This document shows, piece by piece, positions 6,414-15,306 of a DNA stretch of 39,428 bases. Under the pieces are notes generated by a model. That model worked only from the letters and a program-made list of their open reading frames with translations. It had not been told where the DNA came from and did not search any database. Every line of letters begins with the position of its first letter. Position 1 is the stretch's first letter. This DNA comes from an uncultured Oscillospiraceae bacterium (GTDB lineage: Bacteria; Bacillota; Clostridia; Oscillospirales; Acutalibacteraceae): assembly GCA_900549775.1 (NCBI GenBank), contig URPR01000010.1, forward strand, positions 1-39,428, given 5' to 3'. The translations under genes and the position numbers were made by a program.

Positions 6414-8351
6414 TTACACATCTAAATTTTGTACATATCTTGCATTTTTTTCTATAAATTCTCTTCTAGGTTCAACCTTATCGCCCATCAAGATTGTAAA
6501 AATTTCATCTGCCGCAGCTGCGTCTTCCAGCTCTACTCTAAGCATAGTCCGCCTTTCTGGATCCATCGTAGTTTCCCACAGCTGTTCCGAATCCATTTCA
6601 CCAAGACCTTTGTACCTCTGTATATCAGCATTGCCGCCCAATTCTTTTAAGATGCTATCCCTTTCTTCATCACTGAACGCATAAAAATGCTTTTTATTTT
6701 TCGTAATTCTGTAAAGTGGTGGCCTAGCTATGTATATGTGGCCAGCTTCCACTACGGGTTTCATAAACCTAAAGAAAAAAGTTAACAGCAGCGTTCTAAT
6801 ATGCGAACCGTCTACGTCGGCATCGGCCATTATTATTATTTTTCCATATCTTAATTTACTTAAATCGAACTCGTCTCCTATGCCGCACCCCAAAGCCGTG
6901 ACTACCGGCATGAGTTTTTCATTTCCGTAAACTTTGTCTAGCCTAGCCTTTTCTACGTTTAGCATTTTACCCCACAAAGGCAATATAGCTTGAAATTTCC
7001 TATCTCTGCCACTTTTGGCTGAACCACCTGCAGAGTCTCCTTCAACTATGTATATTTCTGTTTCAGAAGAATCTCTAGATTGGCAATCCGCTAGTTTTCC
7101 CGGTAGTGATGCTGATTCTAAAGCGGTTTTACGCCTTACCAAATCTCTAGCTTTCCTTGCAGCATCTCTGGCTCTAGCTGCCGACAAAGCTTTCTCGAAA
7201 ATAGCCTTGGCAGTAGATGGGTTTTCCTCCAAATATGTACTTAATTTTTCCGTTACCAAATTATCTACAAGCGATCTGATTTTCGTATTACCAAGTTTTG
7301 TTTTAGTTTGGCCTTCAAATTGTGCTTCAGATAGCTTCACGCTGATTATAGCCGTTAAACCTTCCCTTAAGTCGTCCCCGGAAAAATTCCTATCGCTTTC
7401 TTTCAATATATTATATCGTCTTGCGTAATCGTTCATTACTCGCGTTAGAGCTCTTCTAAAGCCCTCCTCGTGCGTTCCGCCGTCCACCGTGTGTATGTCG
7501 TTAGCAAAAGATAATATCAAGTCATTATAGCTGTCATTGTATTGCATAGCTATGTCTATCTGGACGTCATCTTGCTGCGCTCCTGAAAAAGCTATAACTT
7601 CAGGATGAATCACGCCAAGAGCTCTTTTTTTATGAATATACTCAACAAAGCTAGATATGCCGCCCTCGTAACAAAAATCTTCATTTTTTACATTTTCGCT
7701 GTCCCGCTCATCTATGAGTTCTATGCTAAGTCCTGCGTTTAAAAAGGCCTGTTCCCTCAACCTCTGTTCCAAGATTTCGTACTCGTATACATCCGTCTCT
7801 GTAAAAATCTCTTTATCTGCTTTAAAAGTGATTTCCGTCCCGACTTTGTCTGTATACCCTAAAATCTGCATATCCCCTGTAGCAATGCCTCTTTCGAACC
7901 TTTGAAAATGTACTTTACCTTCACTGTAAACTTTAACTTCAAGCCATTCCGAGAGAGCATTCACTACAGAGGCGCCAACTCCGTGTAAGCCTCCAGATAC
8001 TTTATATCCGCCACCGCCAAATTTGCCACCCGCATGCAAAATGGTAAAGACCACGGTAAGCGCCGGTATCCCCATTTTCGGGTGGATTCCCGTAGGTATG
8101 CCTCTGCCGTCGTCGCTTACGTTTATTATGTTATCAGGCAAAATTCTAACTTTAATCTTGCTACAAAAGCCTGCTAGTGCCTCATCTATAGAGTTATCAA
8201 CTATCTCGTACACCAAGTGATGCAGCCCTTTAGGACCTGTGGAACCTATGTACATTCCAGGTCTTTTTCTTACAGCCTCAAGCCCTTCCAGAACTTGTAT
8301 TTCACTTGCACCGTAGTCACTACTCTGTCCTTTTATATTATTGTTCTCCAA
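6414..8351 (-). CDS. gyrB: DNA gyrase subunit B
   Basis: GyrB is the ATPase subunit of gyrase. The 645-residue product has the GHKL ATP-binding domain (VYEIVDNSIDEALAG near residue 45-60, GRGIP near 80), the transducer domain, and the TOPRIM domain with EGDSAGGSAKSG and DADVDGSHIRTLL. The C-terminus ends in the usual gyrase segment. The length matches Gram-positive GyrB, without the insertion of Proteobacteria. The start codon is TTG, with GGAGG 7 nt upstream. It belongs to the dnaA-dnaN-yaaA-recF-remB-gyrB-gyrA block, leftward from the presumed origin. Confidence 0.97.
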   Translation of the reverse strand: MENNNIKGQSSDYGASEIQVLEGLEAVRKRPGMYIGSTGPKGLHHLVYEIVDNSIDEALAGFCSKIKVRILPDNIINVSDDGRGIPTGIHPKMGIPALTVVFTILHAGGKFGGGGYKVSGGLHGVGASVVNALSEWLEVKVYSEGKVHFQRFERGIATGDMQILGYTDKVGTEITFKADKEIFTETDVYEYEILEQRLREQAFLNAGLSIELIDERDSENVKNEDFCYEGGISSFVEYIHKKRALGVIHPEVIAFSGAQQDDVQIDIAMQYNDSYNDLILSFANDIHTVDGGTHEEGFRRALTRVMNDYARRYNILKESDRNFSGDDLREGLTAIISVKLSEAQFEGQTKTKLGNTKIRSLVDNLVTEKLSTYLEENPSTAKAIFEKALSAARARDAARKARDLVRRKTALESASLPGKLADCQSRDSSETEIYIVEGDSAGGSAKSGRDRKFQAILPLWGKMLNVEKARLDKVYGNEKLMPVVTALGCGIGDEFDLSKLRYGKIIIMADADVDGSHIRTLLLTFFFRFMKPVVEAGHIYIARPPLYRITKNKKHFYAFSDEERDSILKELGGNADIQRYKGLGEMDSEQLWETTMDPERRTMLRVELEDAAAADEIFTILMGDKVEPRREFIEKNARYVQNLDV

Positions 8352-8387
8352 AATAAAACCTCCATAATTGAGCTATAATTTTCCGTA

Positions 8388-8684
8388 TCAGCTTTCTTTT
8401 CTTTTTAATATAATTAATCTCGGAACGAGAGTGTAGAAAAGCACAAACAATCCCGATATTATCACTGAGCCGATTATCAGCATCCTAAAGATAAAGCTGA
8501 AAACCAAAACGCAGATAGCTGTAAGTATTATCAGCATTGTTATAAGAGTTTTCAAGCTCCTTTTCGCTCTAACGTCGGATTTATTTTCGCAATTTTCACA
8601 ATAGTACTCCAAATTTTCTTTTATGTTTACCGACTCAAAAAAGCTCAACTCTCTGCCGCAGTAGGGACATTTATTTTTCTTCAT
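8388..8684 (-). CDS. zinc-ribbon small membrane protein
   Basis: The product is about 98 residues. An N-terminal zinc ribbon (CPYC followed by CENC about 24 residues later) precedes two hydrophobic helices, TLITMLIILTAICVLVFSF and a second ending in VLFYTLVPRL, and a short basic tail. I do not recognise a characterised homologue. The ATG at 8684 overlaps the remB stop codon as ATGA, and AGAGG is 9 nt upstream, so it is translationally coupled to remB; an in-frame TTG at 8693 has no ribosome site. Its position between remB and gyrB suggests only co-expression with the replication genes. Confidence 0.72.
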   Translation of the reverse strand: MKKNKCPYCGRELSFFESVNIKENLEYYCENCENKSDVRAKRSLKTLITMLIILTAICVLVFSFIFRMLIIGSVIISGLFVLFYTLVPRLIILKRKES

Positions 8685-8950
8685 TCTCTCCAACCTCTTT
8701 TTCTAGTTCTTTTAGAAAGCGTAACTGAACTGATAGGGCTTAAATATACCGTTTTTTTACAATTTTTCTCGCTATCGCACAATACGAATGATTTCGGTAG
8801 CTCGTTAGACACTGTGACAACTCTTTTTTCCTTTTCGCAAAAAGATAAATAGTCCCTCGTTACCTTCTTAACGGTGGTAGTATCTAAATCGAAAATCCCC
8901 ACAATATCGCTGGTTTTCACCACATTGTCCTGCCCTATGTGCAAGTACAT
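8681..8950 (-). CDS. remB: RemB/YaaB-type DUF370 protein
   Basis: The roughly 89-residue product begins MYLHIGQDNVV and continues with SDIVGIFDLD, KSFVLC and YLSPISSVTLSKR. These match the DUF370 family, including YaaB (RemB) of Bacillus subtilis, which lies at the same place between recF and gyrB. RemA and RemB affect extracellular-matrix gene expression in Bacillus; the role here is inferred only from family and position. I prefer the ATG at 8950, where AAAGG is about 10 nt upstream and the product then starts like the family; a longer form would start at 8968. Its stop overlaps the next gene by 4 nt. Confidence 0.82.
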   Translation of the reverse strand: MYLHIGQDNVVKTSDIVGIFDLDTTTVKKVTRDYLSFCEKEKRVVTVSNELPKSFVLCDSEKNCKKTVYLSPISSVTLSKRTRKRGWRE

Positions 8951-9009
8951 TTCACCAAAACCTTTCATATGTTTTTACACATTCTCTAAACAGTAAATCG
9001 TGCTACATA

Positions 9010-10107
9010 TTAAATCCAAGCTCCGTTTTTTATTTCGAAAGTTTTACCCTGAACAAGTCTGTCAACTGAACTCGGTTCACAGCAAGTTATGAACACTTGC
9101 CTATTTGAAATTGAGTTTAAGATGTAGTGCTGCCTTTTTTTGTCAAGTTCGCTTAAAACGTCGTCAAAAAGTATCACCGGAGTTTTGCCTTTCGTCTTTT
9201 CTAAAATTATTGATTCAGAGAGTTTCATCGAAAGTATTACCGAACGCTGTTGCCCCTGCGATGCAAAAATTTTCGCTTTTTTCCCATTTACATATATGTC
9301 CAAATCGTCCCGATGAGGCCCTACAGTTGTGAACCCTAAAAATCTATCTTCCTTTCTAGATTTTTCAAGCCTGTCTAGCATCAAATTTTCTATGCTCTTA
9401 TTATCGCTATTTTTCTTAGAAAAAATGTTCGAAATATAGCTTATTTCTAAATTCTCTTTATTATTTGATAAGTCCGAATATATACTTTTTGTATTTTCTT
9501 TAAGTAGATTCACATATTGTAGTCTTTTTTTTATAATTTCACCTGCTGCACAAGCTAATTTTTCATCCCAAACGAACAGAGTTTGTTCCAGTTCAGGGTG
9601 AGAAGCCATGTCTTTTATAAGCTTGTTGCGTTGATCCAGTATGTGGTTGTATAAAGAAACAGTTTTCGCATAATACGGCGATATTTGACAAATTGCGGTA
9701 TCTAAGAATTTTCTCCTGTGTCCTGGTCCGTCTTTTATAAGTGATAGGTGCGCCGGTGAAAAAACTACTGAACAAAACTTTCCCACATATTCGCTTGAGT
9801 TTTTTTTCCAATTTCCGTTTACGTACGTTTTTCGTTTGGGTGACGTAAGCTCTATTTTTAGATCTTGTTCTCTATTTTCTAAAAAAACCTTTGCGCTTAC
9901 GGTTGCTTGCTTCTGTGAAAATGAGATTAAATCAAGATCTTTGGCACCTCTGAAAGATTTTCCTCCTGTGAAGAGCCATATCGATTCTAAAAAGTTGGTT
10001 TTGCCTTGAGCATTGTCTCCGTAAATGATATTTATTTTCTCGTCTGGAATTAAGCTTCCATTTGAAAGGTTCCTAAAGTTCTCGTGCTCTATTTTCAGTA
10101 TTCTCAA
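9010..10107 (-). CDS. recF: DNA replication and repair protein RecF
   Basis: RecF is an SMC-like ATPase that, with RecO and RecR, loads RecA at single-strand gaps. The 365-residue product has the N-terminus IEHENFRN, a Walker A motif GDNAQGKTNF near residue 30, the signature SQGQQRSV near 285, and Walker B VILFDDVLSELD near 315. The start is TTG at 10107, overlapping the end of the S4-domain gene by about 35 bp. The ribosome site is weak (AGG 9 nt upstream), suggesting coupling to the upstream gene. Its position after yaaA and before remB is the standard Gram-positive order. Confidence 0.96.
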   Translation of the reverse strand: MRILKIEHENFRNLSNGSLIPDEKINIIYGDNAQGKTNFLESIWLFTGGKSFRGAKDLDLISFSQKQATVSAKVFLENREQDLKIELTSPKRKTYVNGNWKKNSSEYVGKFCSVVFSPAHLSLIKDGPGHRRKFLDTAICQISPYYAKTVSLYNHILDQRNKLIKDMASHPELEQTLFVWDEKLACAAGEIIKKRLQYVNLLKENTKSIYSDLSNNKENLEISYISNIFSKKNSDNKSIENLMLDRLEKSRKEDRFLGFTTVGPHRDDLDIYVNGKKAKIFASQGQQRSVILSMKLSESIILEKTKGKTPVILFDDVLSELDKKRQHYILNSISNRQVFITCCEPSSVDRLVQGKTFEIKNGAWI

Positions 10108-10330
10108 GATTTTCAGCCTTTATTTTGTAATTTATGCCTTTATATGTAACCACATCGCCATTGTATATCTTTTTGCCGCGCATCGTACAAACTTCGTTAT
10201 TTAGGCAAACTTTTCCTTTTTGTATTTCCTGCTTGGCTTGTCCTCCTGTTAAAACAGCGCCTGATAGTTTCAAAAGTGAGTCAAGTTGTATAAATTCAGT
10301 CTTGATTTTTATCTCTTTTATGTTAGTCAC
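10073..10330 (-). CDS. yaaA: S4-domain RNA-binding protein YaaA/RlbA
   Basis: The 85-residue product is a single S4 RNA-binding domain (FIQLDSLLKLSGAVLTGGQA, then EIQKGKVCLNNE and KIYNGDVV). It matches the small protein found between dnaN and recF in Firmicutes, whose Bacillus member acts in ribosome assembly. The start appears to be GTG at 10330, overlapping the dnaN stop by 8 nt. AGGTGA falls on the start itself, so the true start could be a few codons later. Overlaps on both sides (dnaN upstream, recF downstream) point to tight translational coupling. Confidence 0.85.
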   Translation of the reverse strand: MTNIKEIKIKTEFIQLDSLLKLSGAVLTGGQAKQEIQKGKVCLNNEVCTMRGKKIYNGDVVTYKGINYKIKAENLENTENRAREL

Positions 10331-11432
10331 CTGCTTTCAACCTAACCGGCAGAACTAAAAACACAAAAGACTCGTCATTCATCGGCATTATCTTGAATGG
10401 GCTCAGTGGACCATTTACATGTACTTTTATTTGGTCTGTGTCTGTATTTTTCAGTGCGTCTAGGAGATACTTGTTGTTAAATCCTATTTCTAGGTTATTG
10501 CCTGTCATGGATACTGAAAATTCGTCATTTGCTTTTCCCAACGGCGTTATGCAGGAGATTTTAGCTTGGTTATTGCTAAAAAAGCATCTGATAGGACTTT
10601 TGAGTCTGTCGTTTATTACCAGTGAGGCTCTTTCTACGCTTTCTATAAAATCTTTGGTCTTCACTATGAGTTCTGTGGTTTTGTCTGAAGGTATTGCGGA
10701 GTTGTAATCTAAAAAATCTCCCTCTAATAACCTGGAAATTATGCTGTAATTTTCCGTTTTAAAGACAATATGTTTTTTCCCTATAGATATATTTATTTCC
10801 TCTTCTGAATCGGGTATGAGCTTGAGAATTTCGTTTAATGTTTTTCCTGGGACTACAAACTTAATAGGAGTTGTTACGGCTGCTATTTTTTCGCTTCTCT
10901 TGGCTAATCTGTATCCGTCTACTGAGACGAGATTAATTTCGTCATTGCTTATGTCAAACAAAGTTCCGGTGTTTATAGGTTTTTCGTCAGTATCTGCCAC
11001 GGCAAATAGCGTTTGGCTTATCATGCTTCTAAGAGTGCAGGAGTTTAGTTTTACATCCGAGTGACTGTCTATTACTGGTAATGCGGGGTAGTCATCTGGT
11101 GAGATTCCGATAATTGAAAACTCGGATGTCCCGCTGTTGATGGTTGTTATCAGCTTTTCGTCTACAGATATGGATATTCTTTCATCAGGCATTTTCCTTA
11201 TGATGTCGGATAAAATTTTAGCTCCTAGCACAATTCCACCATCTTCTTGTATTTCGGCATCTATTGTTGTGGTTATGCCAAGTTCTAAGTCGTAACCACA
11301 TAGAGAAATTTTTCCTTCTTCCGTTTTTATGAGTATTCCTTCGAGGGCAGTTAGGCATGATTTACTGGATACTGCATGTTGAACATTCAACACAGCTTCG
11401 ATTAAATTTTGTTTTTTGCAAATGATTTTCAT
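10323..11432 (-). CDS. dnaN: DNA polymerase III beta subunit (sliding clamp)
   Basis: The 369-residue protein forms the ring that tethers the replicative polymerase to DNA. The N-terminus (MKIICKKQNLIEAVLNVQHAV), the three repeated clamp domains of about 120 residues, and the C-terminal ending MPMNDESFVFLVLPVRL are typical, the last matching the family's MPMR ending in part. AAGGAG lies 8 nt before the ATG. It follows dnaA after a 295-bp spacer rich in DnaA-box-like repeats, and overlaps yaaA downstream. Confidence 0.97.
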   Translation of the reverse strand: MKIICKKQNLIEAVLNVQHAVSSKSCLTALEGILIKTEEGKISLCGYDLELGITTTIDAEIQEDGGIVLGAKILSDIIRKMPDERISISVDEKLITTINSGTSEFSIIGISPDDYPALPVIDSHSDVKLNSCTLRSMISQTLFAVADTDEKPINTGTLFDISNDEINLVSVDGYRLAKRSEKIAAVTTPIKFVVPGKTLNEILKLIPDSEEEINISIGKKHIVFKTENYSIISRLLEGDFLDYNSAIPSDKTTELIVKTKDFIESVERASLVINDRLKSPIRCFFSNNQAKISCITPLGKANDEFSVSMTGNNLEIGFNNKYLLDALKNTDTDQIKVHVNGPLSPFKIMPMNDESFVFLVLPVRLKAGD

Positions 11433-11727
11433 TAGAGCATCTCCTTTTTTATAAATGAAAAGAATAGAGTATAAATTATAGTAATAGTAGTAGGGGCTGT
11501 TGATTTGTTTAAATATTGTTTAATCTTGTGATGTGGACTAGCTTTTTTGAACTTTTATTTATGTTAACGGCTTGTTCAAAAATTTTTTATTTTCAACCGA
11601 GCTTTTAAGTTATAAACGGTTATGTTGAAAACTTTTTGTTGAAACGCGGTTTATATGTTGAAAATAAATTTATTTAAAATTTTGTAAATTAACATGATTT
11701 GTTTATTTGTTTAAAAGTTATTAACAA
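11433..11727. other. dnaA-dnaN spacer with DnaA-box-like repeats, origin candidate
   Basis: This 295-bp, very AT-rich spacer holds four related 9-mers. Read on the minus strand they are TTTTCAACA (11664-11656), GTTTCAACA (11645-11637) and TTTTCAACA (11631-11623); TTTTCAACC lies on the plus strand at 11590-11598. Each of the two TTTTCAACA copies differs from the consensus DnaA box TTATCCACA at two positions. An additional near-perfect box, TTATCCACG, lies inside dnaA at 12963-12971. Replication origins in Firmicutes often lie beside dnaA, so this is a candidate for part of oriC. No perfect box is present and no duplex-unwinding element can be proved by eye. Confidence 0.45.
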
Positions 11728-13047
11728 TTATCTGTCGCGAATATTTTTAATGATGTCTTCGACCATAGCTTTAGTTTTCGGGTCAGTTTTCATTATTTTT
11801 TCTACTTGTTGTATTGCATACACAATGGTTGAATGATCTCTGCCACCAAATTCACTTCCGATTGCGCTCATAGACAATTGTGTTATTTCTCTAGCAATAT
11901 AAATGGCTATTTGGCGGGCATTAGATATATTTGCGGCTCTTTTTGATGAGCGTATTTCATTTGCGGTCACGCCGAAAGTTCTTGCCACTTCTTCTATTAT
12001 TTTCTCTATGGTTAATGGTGGTGGCTGATCGTTATTTAAAATATCTGATATTGCGGCTTGTGCGGTGGCCATGCTGGGTTGGTCTCCCTGTAGAAGGTAG
12101 TACGCTTTCATTTTTTTCACAGCGCCTTCGAGCTGCCTTATATTTGTCTTCAATTTTGTCGCTATATATTCAAGAACAGGGTTTGGAATGCTTATATCTA
12201 AAAGTTCAGCTTTTCTCTTTATTATTGCGATTCTGGTTTCAAAGTCAGGCGGTTGTATATCGGCTATAAGACCCCATTCAAATCTTGTTCTTAATCTGTC
12301 TTCGAGAGTTTGTATTTCTTTTGGGGGACGGTCTGAAGTGAGGACTATTTGTTTTTTCGCTTCATACAGAGTGTTAAATGTGTGGAAAAACTCTTCTTGA
12401 GTTGAATCTTTTCCTGCTATGAACTGGATGTCGTCAACCAGAAGAATATCTGTCTGCCTATATTTTTGATGAAACTCCCTTGTAGCACCTTTTCTTATCG
12501 AGTCAATAAGCTCGTTTGTGAAATCATCCCCTTTTATATACAATGTACGCATATTTGGGTGTGTTTTTTTTATGTCATTGCATATGGCATATAGCAGATG
12601 TGTTTTACCGAGACCTGAGTTTCCATAAATGAAAAGAGGGTTGTAAGAGCCGGCTGGATTTGCGGCTACAGCTAGGGCAGCAGCATGTGCAAATTTATTT
12701 GATGAGCCAACTATATAGGTGTCGAAAGTTAATTCTGGAGAAGCATCGATAGCAAGTTTACTGTTTGGAATTTTGGGCGTAGAGCCGTCATATCCAGGTG
12801 TTATGAAGCATAGGTTTATATTACTTGAGCCGAAAATTTCTTCAAAAGCACTGTTTAAAAGCGGCGTATAGCATCTGGTTAAAGTTTGCTTATGAAACTC
12901 GTTAGGAACTAAAAGCCTAGCATCACCTGTTTCAAAATCAATATTTACAGGTTCTATCCGGCTTATCCACGTTTTATATGCAACGTCGGTAATGCGTGTT
13001 TTGCAGTAGTCACAAATGAGTTCCCATGCCTCATTGAATGATTCCAT
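11728..13047 (-). CDS. dnaA: chromosomal replication initiator DnaA
   Basis: DnaA binds origin boxes and opens the duplex to start replication. The 439-residue product has domain I (helicase-loading) at the N-terminus and a short linker. The AAA+ domain follows, with Walker A GNSGLGKTH near residue 143, Walker B ILLVDDIQF near 205 and arginine-finger region DRLRTRFEWGL. The domain IV signature is GRDHSTIVYAIQQVE near residue 405. The ATG has AGGAGGA upstream. A -10 box TATAAT occurs on the minus strand at 13119-13114. The neighbour upstream is spoVAC with its own terminator, not the rpmH-rnpA genes seen next to dnaA in many bacteria. Confidence 0.98.
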   Translation of the reverse strand: MESFNEAWELICDYCKTRITDVAYKTWISRIEPVNIDFETGDARLLVPNEFHKQTLTRCYTPLLNSAFEEIFGSSNINLCFITPGYDGSTPKIPNSKLAIDASPELTFDTYIVGSSNKFAHAAALAVAANPAGSYNPLFIYGNSGLGKTHLLYAICNDIKKTHPNMRTLYIKGDDFTNELIDSIRKGATREFHQKYRQTDILLVDDIQFIAGKDSTQEEFFHTFNTLYEAKKQIVLTSDRPPKEIQTLEDRLRTRFEWGLIADIQPPDFETRIAIIKRKAELLDISIPNPVLEYIATKLKTNIRQLEGAVKKMKAYYLLQGDQPSMATAQAAISDILNNDQPPPLTIEKIIEEVARTFGVTANEIRSSKRAANISNARQIAIYIAREITQLSMSAIGSEFGGRDHSTIVYAIQQVEKIMKTDPKTKAMVEDIIKNIRDR

Positions 13048-13113
13048 AGAATGATACTCCTCCTAATATTAGCTGAGAGCTGATTTTTAGTTTTCTTTTT
13101 AATTTTGGATAAA

Positions 13114-13119
13114 ATTATA
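13114..13119 (-). promoter_or_regulatory. -10 box of the dnaA promoter
   Basis: A perfect TATAAT on the minus strand is preceded by TG. The -35 region is weak (T-rich, around TTGTTT at non-ideal spacing). It lies about 66 bp before the dnaA start. Confidence 0.45.
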
Positions 13120-13170
13120 CATTATTAATGATAACACAAAAACAACTTTTTTTCAAACAATCGTTTTTAA

Positions 13171-13198
13171 ATAAAAAAAATCACCCTGTTTAGGGTGA
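13171..13198 (-). terminator. leftward terminator after spoVAC
   Basis: TCACCCT (13181-13187) and AGGGTGA (13192-13198) form a 7-bp stem with loop GTTT. On the minus strand it is followed by eight T. It separates spoVAC from dnaA. Confidence 0.85.
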
Positions 13199-13203
13199 CT
13201 GAT

Positions 13204-13653
13204 TTAGATATTGAAAAGTTTAAGAACCCACATTATTGCTCCGTAAATTACAGATGCTGTTATTCCGAAAACTAAAACAGGGCCAGCGATTATGAACATT
13301 TTTGCGCCTATACCTGTAACATGGCCTTCGCTTTTGAATTCGATTGCAGGTGCGACGATGGAATTTGCAAAACCAGTGATAGGGACAAGCGTACCTGCAC
13401 CGGCGTGCTTAGCTATGTTGTCGTAAACCTTTAACGCTGTAAGCAATGCCCCTAAAAAAACCAATGTGACTGAAACTAAATTTCTTGAATTTTTCAAATC
13501 AAGTCCCATGTTTTTGTATAGAAAAGTAAGAAATTCGCCAAAAGAACAGATCAAACCACCGGACAAAAACGCTAAACTTATATTTTTAAAGCTAGGACTT
13601 CCCGGTGATGCATTTTTTGACATTTCAAAATATTCATTTTTTGTAACCTTCAA
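13204..13653 (-). CDS. spoVAC: stage V sporulation protein AC, lone copy
   Basis: SpoVAC is an inner-forespore-membrane protein of the SpoVA channel that moves dipicolinic acid into the spore and releases it at germination. The product (about 149 residues) has the family's hydrophobic segments: FLSGGLICSFGEFLTFLYK, the loop AGAGTLVPITGFANSIVAPA, KSEGHVTGIGAKMF and a last helix. I chose the TTG at 13653 since GGAAGGAA is about 9 nt upstream; a GTG at 13662 touches that site. In most spore formers spoVAC is followed by spoVAD and spoVAE/AEb; here a terminator follows directly and neither gene is present in the window. This copy is either an orphan paralogue or part of a scattered set. Confidence 0.85.
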   Translation of the reverse strand: MKVTKNEYFEMSKNASPGSPSFKNISLAFLSGGLICSFGEFLTFLYKNMGLDLKNSRNLVSVTLVFLGALLTALKVYDNIAKHAGAGTLVPITGFANSIVAPAIEFKSEGHVTGIGAKMFIIAGPVLVFGITASVIYGAIMWVLKLFNI

Positions 13654-13740
13654 TAAAAACACTTCCTTCCAACGTTATTTTTCCAAAGCAAAAACTATTT
13701 ATGCTCGAACTATAGCGAAGAAGGAAGTTTTTTATTTATA

Positions 13741-14733
13741 CTATCTTACAAATCCGATTTTTTCCAGAACGTCCTCTAAGGTTACTTCGGAAAGATTTTG
13801 AGCTTTAACTGCAGCAGATTTATAACATTTTTCTAAATAAGATTTATCATTAATATACTCGTTGTATTTCTTTTGTATGGGAGCAAGGTTATCTACCACA
13901 GCCTCTCCCACGGCTTTTTTGAAATCACCATACCCTTTGCCGTCAAATTCTTTCTCTATTTGTTCAAACGACTTTTTCGTCATGCAATTGTAAATCGTCA
14001 TTAAGTTGCTGACGCCTGGCTTATCTTTGCCGAAAGCAACCTTTGAGTCTGAATCTGTAATGGCACGTTTAAATTTTTTAATTATATCATCGGCTGAATC
14101 CAAAATAGTCACACACGCGAATTTGTTACTGTCTGATTTCGACATCTTTTTCGTTGGATCAGCCAAGGACATGATCTTAGATCCACTTTCTCCTATATAT
14201 GGCTCCGGTATCTTAAACGTTTCGCCATATACGCTATTAAACCTTTCGGCTACGTTTCTGGTTAGCTCTACGTGTTGTTTCTGGTCTTTCCCCGTTGGAA
14301 TTAAATCCGGTTGATAAAGCAAAATATCTGCTGCCATCAGGCATGGGTAAGTAAATAGACCTGCGTTTATGTTTTCAGGATATTTTTGAGATTTATCTTT
14401 AAACTGGGTCATTCTGGAAAGTTCGCCAAATTGAGTATAGCAATTTAGAATCCAAGCGAGCTGAGCATGAGTTGTGACATGACTCTGTATAAAGAACAAA
14501 CTTTTTTCGACATCTATACCGCAAGCCAGCAGTAGCGCATAAGCTTGTAAAGTATTTTCGAATAGATTTTTAGGGTTTTGGCGAACTGTGATGGTATGAA
14601 GATCGGCAAGAAAAAATATGCAATCATAAGTATCTTGCAATTCTACCCAATTTTTTATAGCACCCAAATAATTGCCAAGAGTGATAGTTCCGCTTGGTTG
14701 AATGCCGCTAAGCAAGGTCTTTTTTTCTTTCAT
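13741..14733 (-). CDS. trpS: tryptophanyl-tRNA synthetase
   Basis: This class I synthetase charges tRNA-Trp. The product is 330 residues. The first signature region is LLSGIQPSGTITLGNYLGA near residue 7, with TLGN standing for HIGH, and KKMSKSD near 195 is the second signature. An upstream in-frame extension to 14838 would overlap rlmH; the ATG at 14733 has GAAGGATG a few bases upstream and gives a normal N-terminus. No T-box leader is visible in the 82-bp spacer to rlmH. Confidence 0.96.
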   Translation of the reverse strand: MKEKKTLLSGIQPSGTITLGNYLGAIKNWVELQDTYDCIFFLADLHTITVRQNPKNLFENTLQAYALLLACGIDVEKSLFFIQSHVTTHAQLAWILNCYTQFGELSRMTQFKDKSQKYPENINAGLFTYPCLMAADILLYQPDLIPTGKDQKQHVELTRNVAERFNSVYGETFKIPEPYIGESGSKIMSLADPTKKMSKSDSNKFACVTILDSADDIIKKFKRAITDSDSKVAFGKDKPGVSNLMTIYNCMTKKSFEQIEKEFDGKGYGDFKKAVGEAVVDNLAPIQKKYNEYINDKSYLEKCYKSAAVKAQNLSEVTLEDVLEKIGFVR

Positions 14734-14815
14734 AATGCATCCTTCTTTCAGTTTAATCGTGATAATTATACCACAAAAAAAGCCTAGCAAACAAGCAAAA
14801 GGACGTGCTAAACTT

Positions 14816-15298
14816 TCATTTATGATATTTCCCACCATTCAATATATTAAACGCTCTGTATATTTGCTCACACAAGATGACCCGTGACATTTGGTGCGTG
14901 AAGGTCATTCGTGACATGGAAAGCTTAAGATTTGATCTATTTTTCACTTCGTCTGAAAGCCCAAAAGACCCACCTATTATAAAATCAACGGTACTGTGAC
15001 CGATTAATGCCGCATCGTTTATGTATTTAGATAAATCCACCGAAGACAACTCTTTGCCCTCTATGCACAACGATACAACTTCGTCCTTGTCTTTTATTTT
15101 CGAGAGAACTCTTTTACCTTCCTCAGCCAAAGCCTTGTTTATGTCTGAGTTACTGGGATTATTTGAAATTTTGTATTCTGGAAGTTCTAAAATAGAAAAT
15201 TTACAAAAATCTGTCAGGCGTTTCTGATACTCCAATATAGCATCTTTAAAGTATTTTTCTTTTATGCTACCGATACAAATGATTTTCACATTTAGCAT
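14816..15298 (-). CDS. rlmH: 23S rRNA (pseudouridine1915-N3)-methyltransferase RlmH
   Basis: RlmH is a SPOUT-class methyltransferase acting on helix 69 of the 70S ribosome, using S-adenosylmethionine. The product is about 160 residues. It has the N-terminus MLNVKIICIGSIKEKYF, the cofactor knot motif DFIIGGSFGLSDEV and the C-terminal SRMTFTHQMSRVILCEQIYRA. I chose the ATG at 15298 with GAGG 6 nt upstream. It follows the metallo-hydrolase gene within about 10 bp, which is a common pairing in Firmicutes (yycJ ... rlmH). Confidence 0.95.
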   Translation of the reverse strand: MLNVKIICIGSIKEKYFKDAILEYQKRLTDFCKFSILELPEYKISNNPSNSDINKALAEEGKRVLSKIKDKDEVVSLCIEGKELSSVDLSKYINDAALIGHSTVDFIIGGSFGLSDEVKNRSNLKLSMSRMTFTHQMSRVILCEQIYRAFNILNGGKYHK

Positions 15299-15306
15299 AT
15301 AAAGCC

